64,000 nucleotides of DNA from Henricia sp. BOLD:AAB3569. Lineage: Eukaryota > Echinodermata > Asteroidea > Spinulosida > Echinasteridae. Positions 55,869 through 64,000 of the stretch are shown in pieces; the stretch's first letter is position 1; each line of letters opens with the position of its first letter. Below the pieces are notes generated by a model that had not been told where the DNA came from, searched no databases, and worked only from the letters and a program-made list of their open reading frames with translations. Location: assembly GCA_037783545.1 (NCBI GenBank), contig JBBELK010000372.1:310001-374000 (forward strand). The letters are read 5' to 3'. The translations under genes were made by a program, and so were the position numbers.

Positions 55869-56478
55869 AGACGAATTCTAAAACGGGTCTACGTTGTAGT
55901 CGTCCAACATCCAATAAAAAATTGGATGACATGGTCAAAATGGCTGGAAGTATCGGGGATCGGAACGGTGATCAGAGCCATGACCGGTGGACGTATGGAA
56001 CTTTCTGAATACATTCGCTTTAAATTTTGCGGAACTGGGCCGCTTGCACGCTGCGCTGTCACAAAGTACATGTATGGTATATAAATGTATCCACACATGC
56101 GCATTGTAAGTTATGTGTAAATCTGTGAACATTTCTGATTCTGTGAGATCATTTGTACTGCCTTTAAGCCCCAAACAGGATGCAGAATTTGTAAAAAGAG
56201 GACTTTGTCACTTTCAATGGGTCTATAATAATCCATAACGTGTCGTTAAAGGGCAAATCAATTGGTATTCAAAAGATCGCATGGACAGATGGAATGATTA
56301 CAGTACCTTGCAAGAAATGATGTACATGTACTGCTAATCTTTGACATTTCTCATGAATTCCCTATAGTAATCAACAGAAAATCCCCTGAGAAGATTGTTA
56401 AATACAAGCGTCATGATTAAAATGTCTTTTATGGATAGATGCCATGTTCTATTCTAGAGTCGGAGACTGGATGGTTAA

Positions 56479-56798
56479 ACGAGCATGTCCAGATTTTTCC
56501 CATGGGTGTTGAGATTCTGATACCATTATAATTTGTCATATTTTTTTATTGCCAATCTGAAATTTCGCGCTCTCAATCTGTATATTTTAAAGGATACATG
56601 TATGGTAAAAAACCATTGATGTTTTGTTACCTAATTTATCCGGTTACATACAGTGATTAAACCAACCGTTTTGCTTCCACATCCAACTTAGACAGCCAAT
56701 TTCCTGTTTTATTCCCAAGGATAGTATTTTGGGGAGTGTATTTGATATGATTGTTGGGTTGGAACATAATCCATTTGTTTGAAAAATAGTATGCCTCT
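56479..56798. repeat. TTAA MITE family A copy 4 (inverted)
   Basis: It is bounded by TTAA at 56475-56478 and 56799-56802. CAAGGATAGTATTTTGGGGA and GCCAATCTGAAATTTCGC are the reverse of family words. Flanks 55870-56474 and 56803-57130 show no gene. Confidence 0.8.
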
Positions 56799-57134
56799 TT
56801 AACAAGATGGGCTAGGAATCATAAAACAAGCTCAAGTTTTAAGCGAAGTGTCTGGGTCTTTTTTGGCTGGATGATTTAAACACATAGTTTCATGCCAAAC
56901 TGGACATAACTGATTTCATCGAAATCACTTGAATACGTACTTCCACAAATGAAATCAAATGCATTTCTGATAAAATCGAGCGAGAAAACCTATAATAAAA
57001 GTTTAAAATAATTTAACAGAGTTGATGCCAAATGTCAAAAAATCATGTCAAAATGTGCAATGTCCATAACGCTTGTTACTCAACCCTGTAGCTAACTTAT
57101 CAATAGACCAATCCAGTTAGCCCCGCTCACTTAA

Positions 57135-58182
57135 GCCCTTTTCACACTGCAGAGCCAATCCCCGGGAAATAAATCCCCGGGAAATTCCCGGGGATTTTTT
57201 ACCCCACCAACGCCCCAGCAACCGTTCACACTAGACCCATTTGGTAACTCCCGGGGACACTATTTCCCGGGAATATGCACGGTCGTTTCACACTGGCCAT
57301 CAAACCCCGGGAAATGTGTAAACTGAGGGCGCCCATCAGGAAGTTCCCAAATGCAGGTTCGAACCTCCCCACGGCTATGGTACCTGTGCCCTTGGGCAAG
57401 GCACTCAACCACACTTGCTCCATCCTTCGGAAGGGATGTAAAGCCGTTGGTCCAGTGTGTTAGGTAATGGAAACGCACTCTAAAGATCCCAGAGCATTCT
57501 TTCGTAAAGAGCAAGGGGGATCATCCCCGGTGTCTCTGGCCATTTTTAATTATAATTCTAATTCTTCATGGGTTTCCTCACGCTTGCGAGTGACAGTGCA
57601 ATGAGCACTATTGAGGAATCCTTGGTATGAATACCAAAAATAAATAATAATAATAATAATAATGAATTGTGGGCGGAAGTCCAATCCCACAATGCCGCGC
57701 CGCGCGCGCATTTTTATGCACAAGCTGCTGTTGTTGTTTACACCGTGCGATATACATGCGATATGTCAGGTTGACGTTGCGAGTACGAGTGCGTGGATAA
57801 TGGCTGCCCATCTGACCAGTATTTGCGTCCTGGTTTTGTTTTTTATTTACGAAAAATTTGAAAGGTACTGCATCACAATACTAAGCTACCGCGCGAATTA
57901 TTTGGCGCGCTATTTGTGACCATGTGACCTTTCGAGATTACCCGTGGACGCAAAAAGGTGGGGTAAGTTCAAACCCTGCGACGTTCACACTAGTTGCTTT
58001 TCCCCGGGAAAAACGTTAAACCCCGGGGATTTCTCCTTTAACCCTACTCCCGAGCAGGGGTAAATATTTCCCGGGGAAAAGCTTTTTCCCGGGGATTTCT
58101 TTGGTAGTGTGAACAGACCGACCGAAATTCCCCGGCAATTTCCCGGGGAATTCCCGGGGAATTCGTCTAGTGTGAAAGGGGC
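57135..58182. repeat. TTAA-flanked foldback with CCCCGGGAAA core
   Basis: GCCCTTTTCACACTGCAG and the inverted ...CTAGTGTGAAAGGGGC are bounded by TTAA at 57131-57134 and 58183-58186. Both arms are filled with CCCCGGGAAATTCCCGGGG variants. A SINE (about 57340-57660) has inserted between the arms. Confidence 0.82.
57340..57660 (+). mobile_element. tRNA-Leu-derived SINE, copy 4, nested in the CCCCGGG foldback
   Basis: The B box CAGGTTCGAACCTCCCC is followed by GCCCTTGGGCAAGGCACTC, GGATGTAAAGCCGTTGGTCC, AAAGATCCCAGAGCATTC and CGGTGTCTCTGGCC, then an (AATTCTA) and (AAT)n tail at 57640-57662. The tRNA head is truncated at the 5' side. Confidence 0.75.
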
Positions 58183-58189
58183 TTAAGAA

Positions 58190-58960
58190 ACGTCCCCAGC
58201 AACTTCAAAGTGCGCACAATCATTACATTGTTTAGATCACCAAAAAACCACGTGGCCGTGGATCACCATTGTCCTTCAAAGTGATTGGTTGGTGAAAATG
58301 TCGGGGGCGGGGTATAAATGCTAATTGGTTCGGTCTATCAAGTTAAAAAAAACAACATTACTGTATAATGTTAAACGCTTGAGAGTATACCACGAGTGTA
58401 AATAAAAATATTGTTTTCTTTCAACTGCAGTTAGGTTTGTTTGTTATGCAAGTGTAACGACTGTGAATTGCCCACAAATTACCTCTGTTTGTTTTTATTA
58501 AAATCCATTTTTTTCTAACCCTTTTCATTCTGGATTTGACATCCAGAGTCAATTTTTGAGAATAGTTCTAGCAGAACTTATTAAACCAAACATGCATGCT
58601 ATGGTGACATGAAGCTTGCACGCCATGGGTTTGCACTTTAGCTAGTTCAATACCAGGGCAGCTGTGTACATTCAGTAAGGTGAAATATTCATTGACTTGG
58701 ACTACAAATGAACAACGCACAAAGGTTTTTTTAAAATAACTACACTGTACAGACACACTGTCTGGTCTGCTAGGGGAAAAAAAAGTCTCTGGCCCCTAGA
58801 ATAATCAATTTAGACTCAGCTGATGCATTATAAGAAATGTTGTACAATGGTAAACTCACAATATAGACCTCTTCAAGGGACCACACTAATGTGAGCCTAA
58901 TATCCAGAGTGAGTTATAATCAATGTATACACAATGAAGAATAACGGCCGAGACTTAATT
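58190..58960. other. Intronic spacer without recognised feature
   Basis: No splice-supported exon or repeat recognised. Confidence 0.3.
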
Positions 58961-58968
58961 GGGTTATT

Positions 58969-59392
58969 CCGCAGTAAAGGGGGTATTTTGGCAACACAGA
59001 CCATATTTTCCAGAAAATACCTTTGTCTGATCTCAAAATAAAAGAAATAAGTTTCATTTGTTCTGAAGAGATAACTTAGGCCAAAAAAGTGTTACAAATA
59101 GTGCGACAACATGCCTTTCTAAAAACCCTGTGTACAAATTTCCAATATATGCTTGTAACCGGGACGGCCTAAAATGTATTAACACAAGTGTCCGTTACGA
59201 GAGTATATTGGAAATTTGCACACAGGGTTTTTAGAAAGGCATGTTGTCACACTATTTGTAACCTTTTTTTGGCCTAAGTTATCTCTTCAGAACAACTGAA
59301 ACATTTCTTTAATTTTGAGACCAGACAAAGGTATTTCCTCGGAAATATGGTCTGTGTTGCCAAAATGCCCCCTTTACTGTGGAAAGACCCAA
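58969..59392. repeat. Foldback family K, full copy
   Basis: The arms CAGTAAAGGGGGTATTTTGG and CCAAAATGCCCCCTTTACTG are inverted. The stem continues with AGAGATAACTTAGGCC/GGCCTAAGTTATCTCT and AACCCTGTGTACAAATTTCC/GGAAATTTGCACACAGGGTT, so each arm is nearly 200 bases. Confidence 0.82.
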
Positions 59393-59394
59393 TT

Positions 59395-60735
59395 AGAAAA
59401 AGGAGCTTTATCAGAAAGAGCTTTATATCACGAGAGTTTACTGTAAACGATTTGAAGTTAAAAAGTGGTACTTTGTATTGTTTCAATCTCTTCAATCTTT
59501 ATATTTGCGTTGGATTTCTGTACATGTACATCACCCGTTCAATGTGTAAATAGGGTCTTTTCTCGCAAAATGGTACAATACACACGAAACAAACAAAAAG
59601 TATGAAAACCAAGTCAATCCATAGTGAACCCATTGTCATTTACCATGATTATGTAAATGTGCGAACAGTATTTAAAACAAAAGCAATTTCTCACCAAATG
59701 ACTAAGCAGAGAGGTCATTGGCTCTTCATTTCAGAGGAACATTAGAATTGACCCTGAAAATATATTGGAGAAATTTTGAGAATCAAAACGTTTTGATCCT
59801 CAAAATGTCTCCAATCTATCCTTGCCAGACAGACAGTTCCAAGGCATGGATTTAATAGATGACGATTCTATTTCAGGGCCTTTTAAGGGATGCACTGAAA
59901 ATGAGATGGTTTGGAGTGGTATTTATGAAGGGAATTAAGTGTTGAGAGATCAGATGTTACATTATTTTGGATACTCAAAATAATGGAAAAATGTCAGGGT
60001 ACAAATGTGCTTTGTAGTATGGAATTGAAAGTCGGTATACGGTTGTGTTGTGGTCCGTCTGATGCCTTTTTATGCACACGATCGAGAGCCGCTTTTATGC
60101 ACGATTTCGACACCGTATACCGACTTTACAAACATGTTTGCATTCCGATATTCATACAATTCAAGCTGCGTACCGGATAAGGATGCTGTTGCTATGGAAA
60201 GAGCCAATCAGATGCACCTGCGCGCGGCCTTCGCGGCATGGCAGCGTCCATTTTTACCAGAGGGGATATAATGTTTAAATGATTCAGTCGAGGCATTTTT
60301 CAGTAGATACATATCTTTATTCAGATAAACTGGGTTTAGCTTTTAGCAAAATGTAGTAGATCTTCTTTGAGTCACGAGGATTTATACTGCATACATAGAA
60401 GTACGTGTACAACTAAATAATACATAAAAAGATCTTCCCAACAAGAATTGTAGGAATTGTAGGCTACGATTTTTGAATTGATTGTTTAATTAAAACTCGG
60501 GCCAATGGAAAGGTCGAATTATTACTATGATTATGTCTCATTTTGAAATTCTGGAGTAATGGACATTGATAGGTCCACTACTTGAGAAAATCCGATTCAC
60601 AAATACAAGTTTTTGAAAATGTGACAAAAATATTAATAAAGCCCTGTATCTCGACCAATCAGATCTCTACGTCTAATTCTGGTAGCAAACTCCAATAGCC
60701 CGGGTACAAAATGACAAGTTACAACATTCTCAAGT
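59395..60735. other. Spacer with one small foldback
   Basis: At about 60030-60125, AAAGTCGGTATACGG opposes CCGTATACCGACTTT around CACACGATCGAGAGCCGC. Otherwise no gene or repeat was recognised. Confidence 0.4.
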
Positions 60736-60835
60736 CGGTAACTGGACATCGGACTGGACTTGTTCCCAGTCCATTCGCAGCTACGCTGCCGGGGTTTACG
60801 AACCAACCAGTCCAGTTACCGACTTGACATCAAGT
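60735..60835. repeat. Small foldback (AAGTCGGTAACTGGAC stem)
   Basis: AAGTCGGTAACTGGAC (60732) and its inverse GTCCAGTTACCGACTT flank GACTGGACTTGTTCCCAGTCC. About 100 bases. No gene from 60840 to 61110. Confidence 0.6.
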
Positions 60836-61117
60836 CTATAGATGAGTACTAAGGAGAATGACGTGCTAAAGCACTTTATGACTTGCAGTTTTTATTAACA
60901 GCATTTATTACTGCCACAGATGTCAATCGACAATCATTTATAAGCAAACAGTAAAACTGAAAGTTTACAGTGAACTGTTTACTCTTTAGCAAATTTTTGC
61001 ACAAAACAAAGCACAAATATTTGCTTGAGCAAAAATGTAGGTCACAACACATACTTATGTCTAGCATAAAATTGGAGTGTGCATACACATTATCGTCGGC
61101 TGCGTTATTGTGTGTTG

Positions 61118-61488
61118 TTAATTAGGGTTTGTTTTTGCCCTTACCCGGCATAATTATTAACACTGTATACTCAGTGCTTTCCCGAGACACTATGACAAAC
61201 TTCATAGCGTGCTCGGGTGGGACTCCAATCCACGACCTCCTGCAAACAAGGCAGACGTCTTAACCACTCGACCACCGAGCTACATGTAGCCGGTGTTGAA
61301 TGGCCGGTTCGAATCATTTTGCAACAGGGATCGCAATTAATCAGTAATTGATTTAGCTTGCATCGGGGAGAATGAATCTTAATTAGGGTCTGTTTTTGCC
61401 CTTACCCGACGTAATTATTAACACTGTATATTCAGTGCTTTCCCGAGACACTATGACAAACTTCATTGCGTGCTCGGGTGGGACTCGA
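61118..61488 (-). mobile_element. tRNA-like (Thr-TGT pattern) repeat with direct duplication
   Basis: The block 61118-61225 is repeated directly at 61378-61488 (TTTTTGCCCTTACCCG, AATTATTAACACTGTATA, GTGCTTTCCCGAGACACTAT). Between them the minus strand, about 61282 down to 61213, reads like a tRNA: acceptor halves GCTCGG/CCGAGC, GTCGAGTGGTTAAGACG in the D arm, and a perfect anticodon stem TCTGC/GCAGG around CTTGTTT (anticodon TGT). The T loop is TTGGAGT instead of TTCGAAT, so it is probably a retroposon head rather than a working tRNA. Confidence 0.5.
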
Positions 61489-61552
61489 GTGTGTTGATCG
61501 TCAGCCTCGACTAAGTCTTTGTGCAAATTTTCAGAAATCATTATACTATTAA

Positions 61553-61899
61553 TGGAGCTTGTTCAGATTTTTCCAGAAAATTGATTCTGCTCTCACCTTA
61601 CAATCATATAAAATACCTCCCCAAAATACTATCCATAAGAATAAAACAGAAAATTTGCTATCTCAAATTTGGATGTGGAAGCAAAAAGGTGCTGTAGTCA
61701 CTGCAACCGGATAAATTAGTTTAGAAAACATCGGTATTTTTTTTTACTATATATATATATACGGATTGAGAGCACAAAATTTCAGAATGATATTATGAGA
61801 AAAATATGACACATGATACGGTATCAAAATCTGAAACCCATGGAAAAAATTGGAGGGTTGGGGGTGGGGGGGGCAAAAATGTGATCTGGACACGCTCCT
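61553..61899. repeat. TTAA MITE family A copy 5
   Basis: It is bounded by TTAA at 61549-61552 and 61900-61903. The ends TGGAGCTTGTTCAGAT and ATCTGGACACGCTCCT are recognisable, with CCCCAAAATACTATCCAT inside. Confidence 0.82.
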
Positions 61900-62199
61900 T
61901 TAATGAATTAATTAGATGGCTATTTAGTCATTACTACCATAGTAAACTCTCACCTACATGTAACCATGGATTGGGTTATGTCTCTGACCTCTAAAATGTA
62001 TGTTTCTTTTGGAAAATGTAACCTCCAATTTCTTGAGCACATGATGAATTTAGCATACATTTAGCACAAAAATACAATGGCTAGCATCCGATTTGGCTTG
62101 CTAAGGTTTATTAAGAGACTGTTCCGTTTAGCACACTGCTGAAGCAGAAATTGCGTGCTGATGTATTAAAGTGAGCTTTTTACCAGATAAATAAGAGTG

Positions 62200-63010
62200 G
62201 AACCTTATCAGGTTCGTGCAGTAGTACTTTACTCACCTTTCACCTCTGTGGCCCTAGTTCGAATCCCATCTAGGTCAATATGTGGATTGGGTTTTCAGTA
62301 CCTGTTTGATTCTGTGGGTTTCCTCCTAGGCCTACATGTGTGTGTAAAAACACGGCTGCGTGTGTATTTGCCTCCAATCGTGGACCTTCATAGCAATAAA
62401 CACATTCAAACCGTGGACCCTCAACGAACGTGGACCGTCCACGGTTGTAAAACTGTGGTTCTCAAACCTATATTTAGGTTTGAGAACCAATTATAATTAT
62501 TATTGGTTCTCAAACCTATATAGGTTTGAGAACCAATTATAATTGGTTCTCAAACCTATATTTATAACCAATTATAATTATAGTTGGTTCTCAAACCTAT
62601 ATAGGTTTGAGAATCAATTATAGGAAAAGATTTCTTCAATGACACCTAACTTAATTTTACCTTTATAAATAGGTTTCACAAACCATTACAGGTTAGGTCA
62701 CAAACCATTTACGTTTAAATTTCATCTCTCTAGCTTTAGGTAAAATTAAGTTGGGTGTCATTTAAGAAATTCTTCCCTACAGTAAGGTAAAATTGAGTTA
62801 GGCGTCATTAAAGGAATTCTTCCCTACAGTGAGGTCCACGATTGCCGGTGAATACAAGTATAAGTGTGTGTGTGTAGGGGTTTTCCCTCCCACATCTAAG
62901 ACTGAGCATTTCATCATCTTTTCTGCACAGGTTTCTTCAGGCTTACAAACTACAGTGCCATGGGCACTTTTGAGGAGTCCTTGGTTTCAGTACCAGAAGG
63001 AATTACATGT
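62200..63010 (+). mobile_element. SINE family 3, copy 4, split by a foldback insertion
   Basis: The 5' half (62205-62345: CACCTCTGTGGCCCTAGTTC, GGATTGGGTTTTCAGTACC, GTGGGTTTCCTCC) and 3' half (62870-63010: GGGGTTTTCCCTCCCACATC, CTGCACAGGTTTCTTCAG) make one SINE when the DNA between is removed. It matches the copy at 20300. Confidence 0.55.
62350..62865. repeat. Foldback with CACGATTGCCGGTGAATAC end and GGTTCTCAAACC core
   Basis: The core 62455-62620 iterates GGTTCTCAAACCTATATA and its inverse six or more times. Outside this lie CGTGGACCGTCCACGG words and the flank ATAGGTTTCACAAACCAT, ACAAACCATTTACGTTTAAA, GTCCACGATTGCCGGTG, which is the inverse of DNA at 28430-28530. Confidence 0.7.
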
Positions 63011-63041
63011 AACAACAATAATAATGAAAGCAATAACTCAC

Positions 63042-63125
63042 CGATTGTGCCTTCGATTTCTTGAAGCGACAACTGAATGGCCTTACGAAAATCCTCATCA
63101 AAAGAACTTAAAGACTCTCCTTCAT
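63042..63125 (-). CDS. UIM exon of the gene ending at 45921
   Basis: This 84-base exon has acceptor TTCGGATACAG (with TTATTTTTCTGTTCTTTC upstream) and donor ATCG|GTGAGTTATT, phase 1 on both sides. It reads EGESLSSFDEDFRKAIQLSL then QEIEGTI. FDEDFRKAIQLSLQEIE is a textbook ubiquitin-interacting motif: acidic lead, hydrophobic, Ala and, four residues on, Ser, then Glu. UIMs are single helices that bind ubiquitin. The donor phase (one base, G) fits the acceptor phase of the 47815 exon to make Gly. Earlier exons lie beyond the right edge. Extra exons could exist inside the 15 kb intron. Confidence 0.8.
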
Positions 63126-63175
63126 CTGTATCCGAAAGAACAGAAAAATAAGTTTTATCTTAAAGAAATGATTAA

Positions 63176-63308
63176 AGGCACAGGCTCGTCAGCAATGCGC
63201 GCGCGCCAAATTCATTCCACGAAATACGCAGCTCCATGCCTTTGCTATGGAGCTGCGTATTTCGTGGCACGATTTTGGCCTCACCCGTGCATTGACAAAC
63301 CTGTGCCT
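63176..63308. repeat. Palindromic TTAA MITE, family C copy 2
   Basis: It is bounded by TTAA at 63172-63175 and 63309-63312. The stem CACGAAATACGCAGCTCCAT opposes ATGGAGCTGCGTATTTCGTG. It lies 46 bases upstream of the UIM exon acceptor, in the intron. Confidence 0.87.
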
Positions 63309-63371
63309 TTAAACATCAACAATTTCAATTAAAATTTAACCAAACATGGGTTGAGAAAAAAAATTATACAG

Positions 63372-63440
63372 GCCTCATTTGGATTTGAACCGGAGACCTC
63401 TCACTCAAGGGTAGATGCTCTACCAGCTGAGCTCTGAGGC
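63372..63440 (-). repeat. tRNA-like pseudogene or SINE head
   Basis: The minus strand reads GCCTCAGAGCTCAGCTGG, TAGAGCATCTACCCTTGAG and GTCTCCGGTTCAAATCC, closing with TGAGGC. The acceptor ends pair over six bases and the A and B boxes are good, but only three of five anticodon-stem pairs and two of five T-stem pairs form. It is therefore a decayed tRNA copy or retroposon head. Confidence 0.55.
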
Positions 63441-63448
63441 ACAGTAGT

Positions 63449-63655
63449 CCCGGTTACGAGCGTATATTGGAAATCTGTACACAGGGTTTTTAGAAAGGCA
63501 TGTTGTCGCACTATTTGTAACCCTTTTTGGGCCTAAGTTATCTCTTCAGAACAACTAAAACTTAATCTTTTATTTTGAGACCAGACACAGGTATTTTCTG
63601 GAAAATATGGTCTGTGATGCCAAAATACCCCATTTACCGTGGAAAGATTCATACA
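63449..63655. repeat. Foldback family K, half copy
   Basis: Only the right arm of 58969-59392 is present (GGTTACGAGCGTATATTGGA, GGGTTTTTAGAAAGGCATG, TTTACCGTGGAAAG). The remaining 63656-64000 shows no gene. Confidence 0.7.
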
Positions 63656-64000
63656 TGTATGCCCCCAAAATACTGAATTTTTGATAGCATCTACTCAACA
63701 TGTTCACGCACACATAGAATATATAATTTACAAATTTCTGAATTATTGGGCAATGGAAAGAGAGTTGTTGCTTTAATATCAAAAGAAAAATAACCCTTTT
63801 TGATGAAAAGAAATTGCATCTGCGTGGGCATCTGTATTTGCATTAACACGAGAAACTTCCAAGGATACGAGAAAGCAATTAATGGGCAAACACGTTGATA
63901 AATACATAGACACACTTGTTCAGCTGTTTGTGCGTCCGCAGACAAACACGAACGTGGGACTTTTATGAACGTAAAATTGGTAAGACTCATATTTAAATTT

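Noticed and set aside
63372-63440. Functional tRNA gene
   Set aside because: The anticodon and T stems do not pair properly and the spacing before the D stem is one base short, so it is treated as a decayed tRNA copy.

Overview
The window is eukaryotic (animal) genomic DNA, probably from a marine invertebrate deuterostome such as an echinoderm. Genes are split by introns, spacers are long and repeat-rich, and TACATGTA and TAGGCCTA words recur throughout. The encoded proteins are metazoan families: a class III myosin kinase, a prostanoid-type receptor, a ubiquitin-interacting-motif protein and a piggyBac transposase. The species assignment is an inference from style, not from a match.

All supported coding exons lie on the minus strand. 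At 1-2097 are the first three coding exons of a class III myosin (MYO3/NinaC type) kinase domain, leaving the window at its left edge. At 24382-30288 is a complete two-exon seven-transmembrane receptor (394 aa) with a 4.7 kb intron at the end of TM6, the place where vertebrate prostanoid receptor genes are split. At 32980-35866 is a complete piggyBac element with TTAA target duplication, matching ends, a spliced transposase with all three catalytic Asp residues, and a frameshift just before its C-terminal zinc-binding domain. At 45921-63125 are two exons of a gene that starts beyond the right edge: a canonical UIM exon and a large disordered terminal exon joined in compatible phase across a 15 kb intron. 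I see no functional link among these genes.

Nearly everything else is small non-autonomous repeats. They include tRNA-derived SINEs (three families) and many foldback/MITE elements. Several MITE families are bounded by TTAA, and in eight places two different elements abut and share a single TTAA, including the piggyBac, which sits exactly in the TTAA of a neighbouring MITE. A second striking class is foldback elements whose interiors are direct and inverted reiterations of one short word, with a different word in each element (GAGTCC, CTTCGCCC, CTCGCCG, ACGACAC, CCCCGGGAAA, GCGTAG, GATTCC and others). About twenty such elements occur in 64 kb. This word-reiterating, TTAA-chained mobile DNA is the best candidate for something undescribed here.

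Everything was read by eye. Repeat boundaries are approximate (usually within about 10 bases) unless a TTAA junction is given, and no database or structure search was possible.
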